DNA from: an uncultured Synechococcaceae cyanobacterium
GTDB lineage: Bacteria; Cyanobacteriota; Cyanobacteriia; PCC-6307; Cyanobiaceae
Length of the DNA stretch: 32,460 nt
Direction: 5' to 3'
NCBI GenBank assembly: GCA_902578445.1
Contig: CACHDC010000014.1
Location: 1 to 32,460, forward strand
Shown: piece by piece, positions 24,560 through 32,460 of the stretch
Numbering within the stretch: position 1 is the stretch's first letter
How the letters are laid out: the number at the start of each line of letters is the position of its first letter
Notes under the pieces: generated by a model
What the model saw: only the letters and a program-made list of their open reading frames with translations
The model's database searches: none
Told to the model about the DNA's origin: nothing
Translations under genes and position numbers: made by a program

Positions 24560-26347
24560 CTATTGATTTTTATTTAGTAAATTCAATATATAATTTTCAT
24601 CTCGAGTATTTATAAAATCTCCGAAATCCAAATCCAAGTTACTCTTCCAATAATTAAATAATGGTTGAAGAGTTTTTTCTAATTCGTTAAGTTCCATTCT
24701 TTGTAAATATGGTTTAGCTAGCCTTTGTAGATTTTTACTTCCCCCTAACCATAATTGGTATTTATTTTGCCCACTTCCAACAAGTGCTAATTCGGCCATA
24801 TAAGGCCTGGTACATCCATTCGGACATCCTGTCATTCTGAATAATATTGTTTTTTGTATTTTTAGATCTAATAGTAAATCCTCAATCCTTTTTAATACAT
24901 CAGGTAATATTCTTTCGGCTTCAGTCATGGCAAGACCACAAAGTGGTAAGGCAGGACAAGCTAAAGCATGTCTTTGTATCTCATTAATGTTTTCTAAATT
25001 TTCGTATCCAATTTTAGATAGAGATTTTTGAATTTCACCTTTGTTTTTATTGGCGATATTACAAAGTAAGATATCTTGATTAGGTGTAAGTCTTAAATCT
25101 AAATTAAATTTTTTAACAATATTTGTGATTGTATTTTTCTTCTCTCCAGATAATCTCCCTGATAATAATGGTAAACCCACGAAACAGGAGGTTTTACTTT
25201 GTTTATGCCACCCTAGGTAATCAATAAGAACCTTATCCGGTTCTTTTCTGATTTTTTTAATTTCTTTTTTGTAATACTTATCAAAAAGTATCTTTTTGAA
25301 CCATTTAATACCTTTTCTATGAAGAAGATATTTCATTCTCGAATTTTTTCTTGATTTTCTATCACCATAATCTCTTTGAATAGCCACAATGCTTTGTATT
25401 AATTCATAAATATCAGGTTCTTCAACATATCCAAGTGGATCTGCAATTCTGGCAAAGGTCTCTTCATTATTATGTGTTCGACCCATACCGCCTCCAACAT
25501 AGAAGTTGCACCCTTCTAAGTTTCCATCTTTAGAAGTAAAGGCCACTATTCCTATGTCATTGGTAAGTAGATCAACAGAATTATCCCCAGGAACAGTCAC
25601 AGCACATTTGAATTTTCTCGGTAAATAAGTTGAACCATAAAGAGGCTCATCTTTTATCCCACTAAAAACATTATCTTTGAATTGGAGCTTCCTAATTGCT
25701 TCAATATCTTTGTCCGGCTTTATGGTGTACTCTAAATCTCCATCAGCCCAAAGCTCTAAAAAAGTGCCTTGGCCAGCCATTGGGGTTAGAAGATCTGCAA
25801 CTTTTTTTGCCAATGCTCTTGCAATTTTATATTCAGGCGAAGCAAATGGAGCCGCAGGTGCCATAACGTTTCTATTTATGTCTCCACATGCAGCTAATGT
25901 GGAGCCCATTGAATTTACTATTGTTTGAATTACTTCCTTTAGGTTCTCCTTTCTAATTCCATGCATTTGAAAGGCTTGTCTTGTAGTGGCCCTGAGTGTC
26001 CCATTACCTAGTTTGTCCGATAATTCATCTAACGCTATAAATAATTTTCCAGGGACTTCACCTCCCGGATTTCTTAACCTAAGCATCATTTGCCAATCTT
26101 TACTTTTTCCCGGCCTCCTATTTTCCCTATTATCTTGTTGATAACTACCATGAAATTTTAATAACTGAACTGCATCATTGGTAAAATGATCGCTCTCATT
26201 TACTAATTCCGTAGCAAGTGGTTCTTTAAGAAATTGGCTACTTTTTTTAAAATTTTCAAATTTAGAAACTTCTAGTCCATTTGCTAAACAAACAGTTTCT
26301 TCCTTGGTAGGATCTTTTTTCTTTTTTACTTTCTCAACCTTGATCAA
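24560..26347 (-). CDS. sir: Ferredoxin-dependent sulfite reductase
   Basis: 595 aa, TTG start. It reduces sulfite to sulfide with six electrons from ferredoxin, using siroheme and a 4Fe-4S cluster. The cluster/siroheme Cys pattern is complete: ACPALPLC (C-x5-C), then GCPNGC (C-x3-C) in FRMTGCPNGCTRPYMAELAL. N-terminal landmarks include LKFHGSYQQDNRENR, MLRLRNPGGEVPG and TTRQAFQMHGI; a middle repeat carries FYVGGGMGRTHNNEETF. The length is normal for cyanobacterial Sir; it is distinguished from nitrite reductase by QQDNRENR, as in Sir. It diverges from glyS by 87 bp. Confidence 0.94.
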   Translation of the reverse strand: MIKVEKVKKKKDPTKEETVCLANGLEVSKFENFKKSSQFLKEPLATELVNESDHFTNDAVQLLKFHGSYQQDNRENRRPGKSKDWQMMLRLRNPGGEVPGKLFIALDELSDKLGNGTLRATTRQAFQMHGIRKENLKEVIQTIVNSMGSTLAACGDINRNVMAPAAPFASPEYKIARALAKKVADLLTPMAGQGTFLELWADGDLEYTIKPDKDIEAIRKLQFKDNVFSGIKDEPLYGSTYLPRKFKCAVTVPGDNSVDLLTNDIGIVAFTSKDGNLEGCNFYVGGGMGRTHNNEETFARIADPLGYVEEPDIYELIQSIVAIQRDYGDRKSRKNSRMKYLLHRKGIKWFKKILFDKYYKKEIKKIRKEPDKVLIDYLGWHKQSKTSCFVGLPLLSGRLSGEKKNTITNIVKKFNLDLRLTPNQDILLCNIANKNKGEIQKSLSKIGYENLENINEIQRHALACPALPLCGLAMTEAERILPDVLKRIEDLLLDLKIQKTILFRMTGCPNGCTRPYMAELALVGSGQNKYQLWLGGSKNLQRLAKPYLQRMELNELEKTLQPLFNYWKSNLDLDFGDFINTRDENYILNLLNKNQ

Positions 26348-26434
26348 AGGACCAAAAAATATCTCTTTTTATACATTAGCGAAAAGCTTATTTAACTGGT
26401 AGTAAATTATAGTAAGTGAAGTCATATTTTTTTC

Positions 26435-28597
26435 TTGTCTAAATATTTACTTGAAATAGGAACAGAAGAGTTGCCCGCAAAATTTTCTCATTCTGTTTTA
26501 GAGCAATTTAAATCTCTTGTAGAATTTGAATTAGATAAAAAGTTAATCAAATTCGAAAATATAGTTGTTACTTCCACACCAAGGAGGATAGTTCTACTTC
26601 TCGAAGGTTTAGTTGATTTTGCAGAAGATAAGATAATGGAAAGAAAAGGGCCTAAAGCAAATTCTGCTTATTCAAATGGATGTCCTACTAATGCTGCTTT
26701 AGGATTTGCTAATAGCTTAGATATAGATGTAGGTGAGCTAGAAATAAAAAATACAGAAAAGGGTGATTTTGTATTTGGAAAGAAAATTGAGAAAGGACTA
26801 TCAACAAAAATTACTTTGTCTTCGATTATTCCAAAATTATTAAAGAGTCTTCAAGGTCCTCGATTTATGAAATGGGGGGCTGGGAACATAAAATTTTCAA
26901 GACCTATTAGGTGGATTGCCTCTATTTATAATGATGAAATTCTTGATTTTGAATTTGATGAATGTGATCCCAAGATTAAAATAAGTAATAAAACAAAAAG
27001 TCATAGGCTAATCAATGAAGTTTTAGAAGTTCAGAATCCTGATGACTTTTTTGAATTATTGAAACGAAATAGAGTAATAGCTATTCGAAAAGAAAGAAAA
27101 GAAAAAATTGAAAGTTTTATAAATCAGGCATCTAAATCTTTAAATCTGAAACCTGACCTTTCTGAAGGATTACTAAATGAACTAACTGATTTAGTTGAAT
27201 GGCCAGACTTAGTTATTGGTAAATTCAGTGATGAATTTCTTGCTCTTCCGGTTGAAGTTCTCTCAACAGTCATGAAAAGTCATCAGAAATACGTTCCTCT
27301 TTTATTGAAAAACAAAAGTTTTTCTAAACTAGATTTAACATCTGAAAAAAATATTAGTACAACTTTCTGCGTTATATCAAATGGTCTTGAAGAATCAAAT
27401 AATAATATTGCCAAAGGTAATGAGAAAGTATTAAGGGCAAGGTTTTCAGATGCAAAGTTTTTCGTAGAAAGTGATAAAAAAGTACCTTCAATCGAAAGAA
27501 ATGAAAAACTTAAATCTGTTTCATATTTGAAAGGACTTGGAAATATATTTCAGAGAGTAGAAAGGATAGAGGAAGTTACTAAAAAAATTATTAAATTTTT
27601 AAATGATAAGTCTTTAGAAGAAAAAAAAATAATAGAAGCTGCTAGATACTGTAAAAGCGACTTATGTAGCGAAATTGTTTTCGAATTCCCTGAGCTGCAG
27701 GGAATAATGGGGGGTAAATATCTTAAATATGAGGGATTTAGTGAGGATGTTTGCTTGACTGTCGCTGAACATTATTTACCTTCTTTTTATAAAGATGCTT
27801 TGCCCTCCACAAAATATGGTGCAATAGTTTCTATAGCAGATAAGGTCGAAACTTTAATAAGTATATTTATTTCTGGTAAACGTCCCAGTGGATCATCTGA
27901 TCCATATGCTTTAAGAAGAAATTTGAATGGAGTGATTAAAATAATTTGGGATTATGAACTTGATTTACCTTTAGATAAATTATTCAACGAACTTATTGAT
28001 TTTTGGAAAATCGTATTTCCGAATTTAAACTTCTCAAGAGAAACAGTATTTAATGATTTAAATCAATTTTTAATTCAAAGAATTGTTAGTCATCTAGAAG
28101 AAATATCACTAAGTAAAGAATTAATAAAGGCCGTTTGCTCTTATGATGAATTATCTCAAAAAAGAGTATTGAATATTGTTGATCTTAAAAATAGGATTAA
28201 ATCTATTCTGAGTTTTAACGAAAAGGATAATTTTGTTGAAATCCAGAAGGTAATTATTAGGGTAAGCAAATTAGCAAATAATAGTGATCTTTCAAGAGAC
28301 GTTTTCTCAACAAGAGATCATGTAAACATAAAACTTTTTGAAAAAGATTGTGAATTGAAAGTTTTTGAATTTATTGGAGAATTAGAAAAACTTTTTTCGA
28401 AAGGTTATTGCAATTATTTGGAACTTTTAAATTTGTTTGAGATTAACGTTAACACTATCGAGGATTTGTTTGATAATGAAAAGGGAGTCCTAATAATGTC
28501 AGAGGATTTAAAGATAAGAAATAATAGACTAAATTTGTTGAGTTTAATTAGAAATTATTCTCTTAAAATAGCCGACTTTACACTTTTGAACTCTTAA
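26435..28597 (+). CDS. glyS: Glycyl-tRNA synthetase beta subunit
   Basis: 720 aa, TTG start. It is the beta chain of the bacterial alpha2-beta2 glycyl-tRNA synthetase, needed for tRNA binding. The N-terminus SKYLLEIGTEELPAKFSHSV is diagnostic, with TSTPRRIVLLLEGL, MKWGAGNIKFSRPIRWIAS, SHQKYVPLLLKNK, RARFSDAKFFVESD and EFPELQGIMGGKY further on; SGSSDPYALRRNLNGVIKII (about 492) fits the HD-like region and the C-terminal DALR-like domain follows. The length is normal. The alpha subunit gene (glyQ) is not in the window. Its last 20 bases overlap the end of chlP. Confidence 0.95.
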   Translation: MSKYLLEIGTEELPAKFSHSVLEQFKSLVEFELDKKLIKFENIVVTSTPRRIVLLLEGLVDFAEDKIMERKGPKANSAYSNGCPTNAALGFANSLDIDVGELEIKNTEKGDFVFGKKIEKGLSTKITLSSIIPKLLKSLQGPRFMKWGAGNIKFSRPIRWIASIYNDEILDFEFDECDPKIKISNKTKSHRLINEVLEVQNPDDFFELLKRNRVIAIRKERKEKIESFINQASKSLNLKPDLSEGLLNELTDLVEWPDLVIGKFSDEFLALPVEVLSTVMKSHQKYVPLLLKNKSFSKLDLTSEKNISTTFCVISNGLEESNNNIAKGNEKVLRARFSDAKFFVESDKKVPSIERNEKLKSVSYLKGLGNIFQRVERIEEVTKKIIKFLNDKSLEEKKIIEAARYCKSDLCSEIVFEFPELQGIMGGKYLKYEGFSEDVCLTVAEHYLPSFYKDALPSTKYGAIVSIADKVETLISIFISGKRPSGSSDPYALRRNLNGVIKIIWDYELDLPLDKLFNELIDFWKIVFPNLNFSRETVFNDLNQFLIQRIVSHLEEISLSKELIKAVCSYDELSQKRVLNIVDLKNRIKSILSFNEKDNFVEIQKVIIRVSKLANNSDLSRDVFSTRDHVNIKLFEKDCELKVFEFIGELEKLFSKGYCNYLELLNLFEINVNTIEDLFDNEKGVLIMSEDLKIRNNRLNLLSLIRNYSLKIADFTLLNS

Positions 28598-29918
28598 CTT
28601 TAATGCCTCCCTTTATTGAATAATTTTCTAGCATTTTTTCTACTTCTTTATTTTCCCTAACAGCACTATCAACGGGTTTATACTTTAGAGGTGCTAAGGC
28701 TTTCCCTCTTAAAATCGAACCGAGTGTAAGCATTGTAATTTTAAGTTGCTGTAATGGTTTCATTGAGACAACTCTTTTGTATAAGTAACTATCAAAAGTA
28801 AGTCTTTGTACATCCATGTCATCACACATCTCAACAAAAGCTTCTCTAGCAGAATCATTTCTATAGAAAATATTTTGAAGGATTTCTAGCACCTTATAAG
28901 TTGTACCATATTTCTTATCCCATTTTTTAAGGTAGTTTTTTAAATCTTTTTCTGATGGAATTACTTGACCATTTTTTGATGCTTCAACAATTTCTTCAGC
29001 ACACATTCTTCCGCTTTTTGCAGCAAAATAAATACCCTCTCCAGAACTTTTTGTAACATAACCAGCTGCATCACCAACCAATGCCATTCTCCCAACTACT
29101 CTCCTTGGCCTTGGATGCTCAGGTATAGGGTGAGCTTCTACCTTTATCACTTCACCATTAACAAGTCTTTTCTTTGCCCTGTTTCTTACACCCTCTTGAA
29201 GTCCTTTAATTAATGACTGATTCTTTTGCATGGTTCCAGTACCCACAGCAACATGATCATATTTAGGAAATACCCACCCATAAAAATCAGGAGAGACATC
29301 AGTTCCAACATACATTTCGGCAAGGTCTTCGTAGTAACTCATTTCTTCTTTAGGCAATTTAATTCTTTCCTGAAATGCAATAGCAACTTTGTAATCTCCT
29401 GCATCCATTGCTTTTGCTACTCTGCTATTGGCTCCATCAGCCCCGATCAAAAGGTCAACAGTAAGTTCTTTGAGTTCCCCTTTTTTATCTCCATTCGTGA
29501 AATCTGAGTAGGAAAGCTTATATGGCCCTTGATTATTATCGCCAGTATCAATAGAAGTAACTAATCCATTTATTAATGTAGCACCAAGATCTGATGCTCT
29601 ATTGCGCATAAAGGCGTCCATTACTTCTCTTCTGCACATCCCAATAAACTCATTATCACTTTTCCCATAAACTCTATCTAAACTTATATCTACCTCTCTA
29701 TTTGATGGAGATATCATTCTCATATGCCTTACTTTTCTATCAATAATTGACTCAGGCAAATCAAATTCTTCGACCATGCAAAGTGGAATTGCTCCTCCAC
29801 ATGGTTTTGCATTATCTAATTTTCTCTCGAAGAGCCAAGTTTTTATTCCAGCTTTAGCAAGTATTTCTGCCGCACATGAACCACTTGGACCTCCACCAAT
29901 AACAGCTACCCTCAACAT
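28578..29918 (-). CDS. chlP: Geranylgeranyl reductase
   Basis: 446 aa, ATG start. ChlP reduces the geranylgeranyl chain to phytyl for chlorophyll and tocopherol synthesis. It is a flavoprotein of the p-hydroxybenzoate-hydroxylase fold: an FAD dinucleotide motif VIGGGPSGSCAAEILAKAG (6-24), PCGGAIPLCMVEEF (39-52), a second motif LLIGADGANSRVAKAMD (about 157-173) and LVGDAAGYVTKSSGEGIYFA (about 285-304). The length and C-terminal region (YKRVVSMKPLQQLKITMLTL) match cyanobacterial ChlP. The start region is fixed by the FAD motif at residue 6. It overlaps glyS tail-to-tail by 20 bp. Confidence 0.96.
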   Translation of the reverse strand: MLRVAVIGGGPSGSCAAEILAKAGIKTWLFERKLDNAKPCGGAIPLCMVEEFDLPESIIDRKVRHMRMISPSNREVDISLDRVYGKSDNEFIGMCRREVMDAFMRNRASDLGATLINGLVTSIDTGDNNQGPYKLSYSDFTNGDKKGELKELTVDLLIGADGANSRVAKAMDAGDYKVAIAFQERIKLPKEEMSYYEDLAEMYVGTDVSPDFYGWVFPKYDHVAVGTGTMQKNQSLIKGLQEGVRNRAKKRLVNGEVIKVEAHPIPEHPRPRRVVGRMALVGDAAGYVTKSSGEGIYFAAKSGRMCAEEIVEASKNGQVIPSEKDLKNYLKKWDKKYGTTYKVLEILQNIFYRNDSAREAFVEMCDDMDVQRLTFDSYLYKRVVSMKPLQQLKITMLTLGSILRGKALAPLKYKPVDSAVRENKEVEKMLENYSIKGGIKVKSSKV

Positions 29919-30031
29919 ATGAAAAAAAAATAATACTGTATATAAAAACTACATCTTTTTTGCTTATAAAAGTGCATTTCTTAAAATAATAGTTAATATC
30001 GAAATATCTTTTCCAAATTCACTTCTAAATA

Positions 30032-30745
30032 TTGGAACTAAACAAAGATGGCGATCTATTTGATATACCACTTGCCAAAAGAACTTACCTGAATAACCCA
30101 AATTCAACATTATTAAAAAAATTATTAATATTTTCTCCATTTCTTTTTCTTATCTTTTCTGTCGCTGCATTGCGATTTATTAGAAATGTAGAATTAATAC
30201 CTCTTAATAACCTCAAATTTCAGGTTGAAAGAAATCATGATCCTAGAATTTTAGGCCATCTTCCCTATAACCAAACTCCTAAAGAGAAACTAGTTTTAAT
30301 TGAGCCTAATATTGAAGTTCATATTGATATGCGCGATTCTCTACTAAAGATGAGAGAAGAAGCTAAAAAGGATGGGATATATTTGGTCTTCTTGAGTGGT
30401 TTTAGATCAATAAATTTGCAAAACGATATTTTTTATTCTTTAAAGTCTATTAGAAATCAAGAAGCGGCAGAAAGAGCTAGAGTTTCAGCACCCCCAGGTT
30501 ATTCTGAACATAGTACAGGTTTCGCAATCGATATTGGTGATGCTACTCAAAGAGAGACAGACTTTGAAACCGACTTTGAAAATACTGACGCCTTCAGATG
30601 GCTAATAAAAAATGCAGCTAAGTTTCACTTTAAGTTATCTTTCAACAAAGATAATAAATATATAGATTACGAACCCTGGCATTGGAGATATGAGGGGTCA
30701 ATTGAAGCATTAAAAGTTTTTGAAAGCTCAAATAGAAAATTATAA
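30032..30745 (+). CDS. D-alanyl-D-alanine carboxypeptidase, VanY-like (M15B)
   Basis: 237 aa, TTG start. It is a zinc carboxypeptidase trimming terminal D-Ala from peptidoglycan peptides. It has a cytoplasmic head of about 29 residues, one TM anchor (about 30-48, LLIFSPFLFLIFSVAALRF) and a periplasmic catalytic domain. The zinc and catalytic residues are complete: R125 in LSGFRSINLQN, H160 and D167 in SEHSTGFAIDIGD, E214 and H217 in YEPWHWRY. It is the second M15 peptidase in the window; together with the VanX-like protein it could serve peptidoglycan trimming (outside) and dipeptide recycling (inside), though they are not adjacent. Confidence 0.9.
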   Translation: MELNKDGDLFDIPLAKRTYLNNPNSTLLKKLLIFSPFLFLIFSVAALRFIRNVELIPLNNLKFQVERNHDPRILGHLPYNQTPKEKLVLIEPNIEVHIDMRDSLLKMREEAKKDGIYLVFLSGFRSINLQNDIFYSLKSIRNQEAAERARVSAPPGYSEHSTGFAIDIGDATQRETDFETDFENTDAFRWLIKNAAKFHFKLSFNKDNKYIDYEPWHWRYEGSIEALKVFESSNRKL

Positions 30746-30874
30746 ATCTAATTGATTAATTTAATTATTCAAATAGATTATATTTTTCAAAGTCTTAAAG
30801 AGAAAATTCTCATAATAAGCATACTTTGAGTTAGCCTTAATAAAGTCAATCTACTATTTATATAAATTCTATAA

Positions 30875-32460
30875 ATGTCATCTTCGATAAAAGAAATTAG
30901 AAATGTTGCAATTATTGCTCACGTAGATCATGGGAAGACAACTCTTGTAGATGCATTGTTATCTCAATCAGGAATATTTAGAGACAATGAAGTTATCCCT
31001 ACATGTGTAATGGATTCAAATGATCTTGAAAGAGAAAGGGGGATAACAATCCTCTCAAAAAATACTGCAGTTAATTACAAAGATACCAGAATTAATATCA
31101 TAGATACACCTGGACATGCTGATTTTGGAGGAGAAGTTGAAAGGGTTTTGGGAATGGTTGATGGTTGTCTGCTTATTGTTGATGCAAATGAGGGACCTAT
31201 GCCTCAAACAAGATTTGTTTTAAAAAAAGCATTAGAAAAAGGACTTAGACCCATAGTATTTGTAAATAAAATTGATAGACCACGAGTAGTACCAGAAATA
31301 GCAATTGATAAGGTCCTTGATTTGTTTTTGGAATTAGGAGCTGATGATGATCAATGTGATTTCCCTTATCTTTTTGGGAGTGGCTTATCCGGTTTCGCAA
31401 AAGAAGAGATGGAATCTAATAGTGATAATATGATGCCTCTTTTTGAAGCTATTATCAGACACGTGCCTCCTCCAGTAGGTGACTCTAATAAGCCTCTTCA
31501 GCTACAAATAACTACTTTGGACTATTCTGATTTCTTAGGCAGAATAGTAATTGGAAAGATCCACAACGGAACTATTAAAAATGGCCAACAGGCTAGCTTA
31601 ATTAAAGAAAACGGAAAAACTATTAAAGGTAAGGTTAGTAAGCTTTTAGGATTTGAAGGATTACAAAGAATTGATATAAACGAAGCATTTGCAGGTGATA
31701 TTGTTGCTGTTTCTGGTTTCGATGACGTCAATATTGGTGAGACCATAGCATGTCCCGATTCTCCTCATCCTCTTCCATTAATCAAAGTTGATGAACCAAC
31801 CTTAAATATGACTTTTGTTGTCAATGATTCACCATTCGCGGGTAAGGAAGGGAAATTTGTTACTAGTAGACAATTAAAAAATAGATTGGAGAGGGAACTT
31901 TTAACAAATGTTGCACTTAGAGTAGAAGAAACTGATTCTCCTGACAGGTTCTCAGTTTCAGGAAGAGGAGAATTACATCTAGGGATATTGATTGAAACTA
32001 TGAGAAGAGAGGGTTTTGAGTTTCAAATCTCGCAACCTCAAGTAATTTTCAGAGAAATTGATAATGTTGAATGTGAGCCTATAGAGACTTTGGTTTTAGA
32101 TGTACCTGAAGTATCTGTTGGTTCTTGCATCGAAAAGCTTGGATCTAGAAAGGCAGAGATGAAAAACATGCAAACAAGTTCAGATGGTAGAACTCAATTA
32201 GAATTTCTTGTTCCATCAAGAGGATTAATTGGATTTCGTGGGGAATTTGTAAGGATAACTAGAGGTGAAGGTATCATGAGCCATTCGTTTTATGAATATA
32301 AACCTAAAACAGGAGACTTTGAAACCAGAAGGAATGGCGTTCTTATAGCTTTTGAGGAAGGTGTAGCCACATTTTATGCTTTAAAGAATGCTGAAGATAG
32401 GGGAGTTTATTTCATTAAACCTGGAGTTAAAGTTTATAAAGGAATGATAATTGGAGAGAA
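30875..32460 (+). CDS. typA: Translational GTPase TypA/BipA, 5' part
   Basis: ATG start; the frame is open to the window edge, giving 528 of about 600 residues. TypA/BipA is an EF-G-like GTPase that binds ribosomes and helps stress or low-temperature adaptation and subunit assembly. GTPase motifs are in place: G1 [15 protein letters not shown] (14-28), switch region [15 protein letters not shown]3 [13 protein letters not shown] (about 77-89), G4 NKID (about 131-134). Domain II ([11 protein letters not shown]) and the EF-G-like [16 protein letters not shown] and [18 protein letters not shown] motifs, typical of TypA, follow. A weak promoter-like stretch lies in the 129-bp gap before it. Only the C-terminal end is missing. 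Confidence 0.96.
   Translation, partial: MSSSIKEIRNVAIIAHVDHGKTTLVDALLSQSGIFRDNEVIPTCVMDSNDLERERGITILSKNTAVNYKDTRINIIDTPGHADFGGEVERVLGMVDGCLLIVDANEGPMPQTRFVLKKALEKGLRPIVFVNKIDRPRVVPEIAIDKVLDLFLELGADDDQCDFPYLFGSGLSGFAKEEMESNSDNMMPLFEAIIRHVPPPVGDSNKPLQLQITTLDYSDFLGRIVIGKIHNGTIKNGQQASLIKENGKTIKGKVSKLLGFEGLQRIDINEAFAGDIVAVSGFDDVNIGETIACPDSPHPLPLIKVDEPTLNMTFVVNDSPFAGKEGKFVTSRQLKNRLERELLTNVALRVEETDSPDRFSVSGRGELHLGILIETMRREGFEFQISQPQVIFREIDNVECEPIETLVLDVPEVSVGSCIEKLGSRKAEMKNMQTSSDGRTQLEFLVPSRGLIGFRGEFVRITRGEGIMSHSFYEYKPKTGDFETRRNGVLIAFEEGVATFYALKNAEDRGVYFIKPGVKVYKGMIIGE

Noticed and set aside
30740..30790. AT-rich inverted repeat (AATCTA/TAGATT) after the VanY-like gene as a terminator
   Set aside because: Only 6 A/T-rich pairs around a large loop; not a convincing rho-independent terminator.

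Overview
The window reads as a piece of a streamlined marine picocyanobacterial chromosome, most likely a high-light-adapted Prochlorococcus. The DNA is very AT-rich, intergenic gaps are tiny, and many neighbouring genes touch or overlap. The gene set is photosynthetic: PetN of the cytochrome b6f complex, Thf1/Psb29, a thylakoid-type FtsH, geranylgeranyl reductase ChlP, phycocyanobilin:ferredoxin oxidoreductase PcyA, ferredoxin-type sulfite reductase and the NblS-interacting SipA. No phycobilisome gene, tRNA, rRNA, CRISPR array, transposase or prophage gene was seen. Species assignment is inference from gene content and composition.

Layout. (1) 1-3.8 kb, minus strand: the first codons of an ATP-dependent DNA ligase, a ligase-associated metallo-beta-lactamase-fold exonuclease, a tail-anchored unknown, a free-standing IF2_N-like domain protein, a DUF2130 coiled-coil/nuclease-like protein and a ribbon-helix-helix-like protein. 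(2) 4.0-7.7 kb: a run of about a dozen very small unknown genes in alternating orientation, including three (31, 42 and 58 aa) below usual gene-calling size, a lipoprotein and a secreted peptide, ending in a DUF2103 protein. (3) 7.77-11.5 kb: petN with an overlapping 46-aa membrane microprotein, then thf1, clpP, ftsH and sipA, a group devoted to thylakoid biogenesis, protein turnover and light/stress signalling. (4) 11.5-14.0 kb: a catalytic/non-catalytic pair of M16 peptidases. (5) 14.0-17.6 kb: pcyA apparently in one operon with a DevB-DevC-DevA-type ABC exporter whose membrane-fusion protein looks like a lipoprotein. (6) 17.6-24.6 kb: a small basic protein, a family 2 glycosyltransferase, rpsB-tsf, an unknown 359-aa protein, recG and a VanX-like D-Ala-D-Ala dipeptidase. 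(7) 24.6-32.5 kb: sir (minus), glyS, chlP (minus), a VanY-like carboxypeptidase and the first 528 codons of typA, which runs off the window.

The most interesting non-coding signal is the rpsB leader. Two perfect inverted repeats of 8 and 9 bp are interleaved (A-B-A'-B'), so if both form together they make a pseudoknot. A strong GGAGG lies in the loop, but too far upstream of the start codon to act as an ordinary ribosome binding site. This fits an autogenous S2 regulatory element, though that role is inference. Other points worth checking are the petN-linked microprotein, the small-gene cluster, the LADDR-type DNA repair genes at the left edge, and the heavy use of TTG/GTG starts together with convergent 3' overlaps (20 bp for glyS/chlP).
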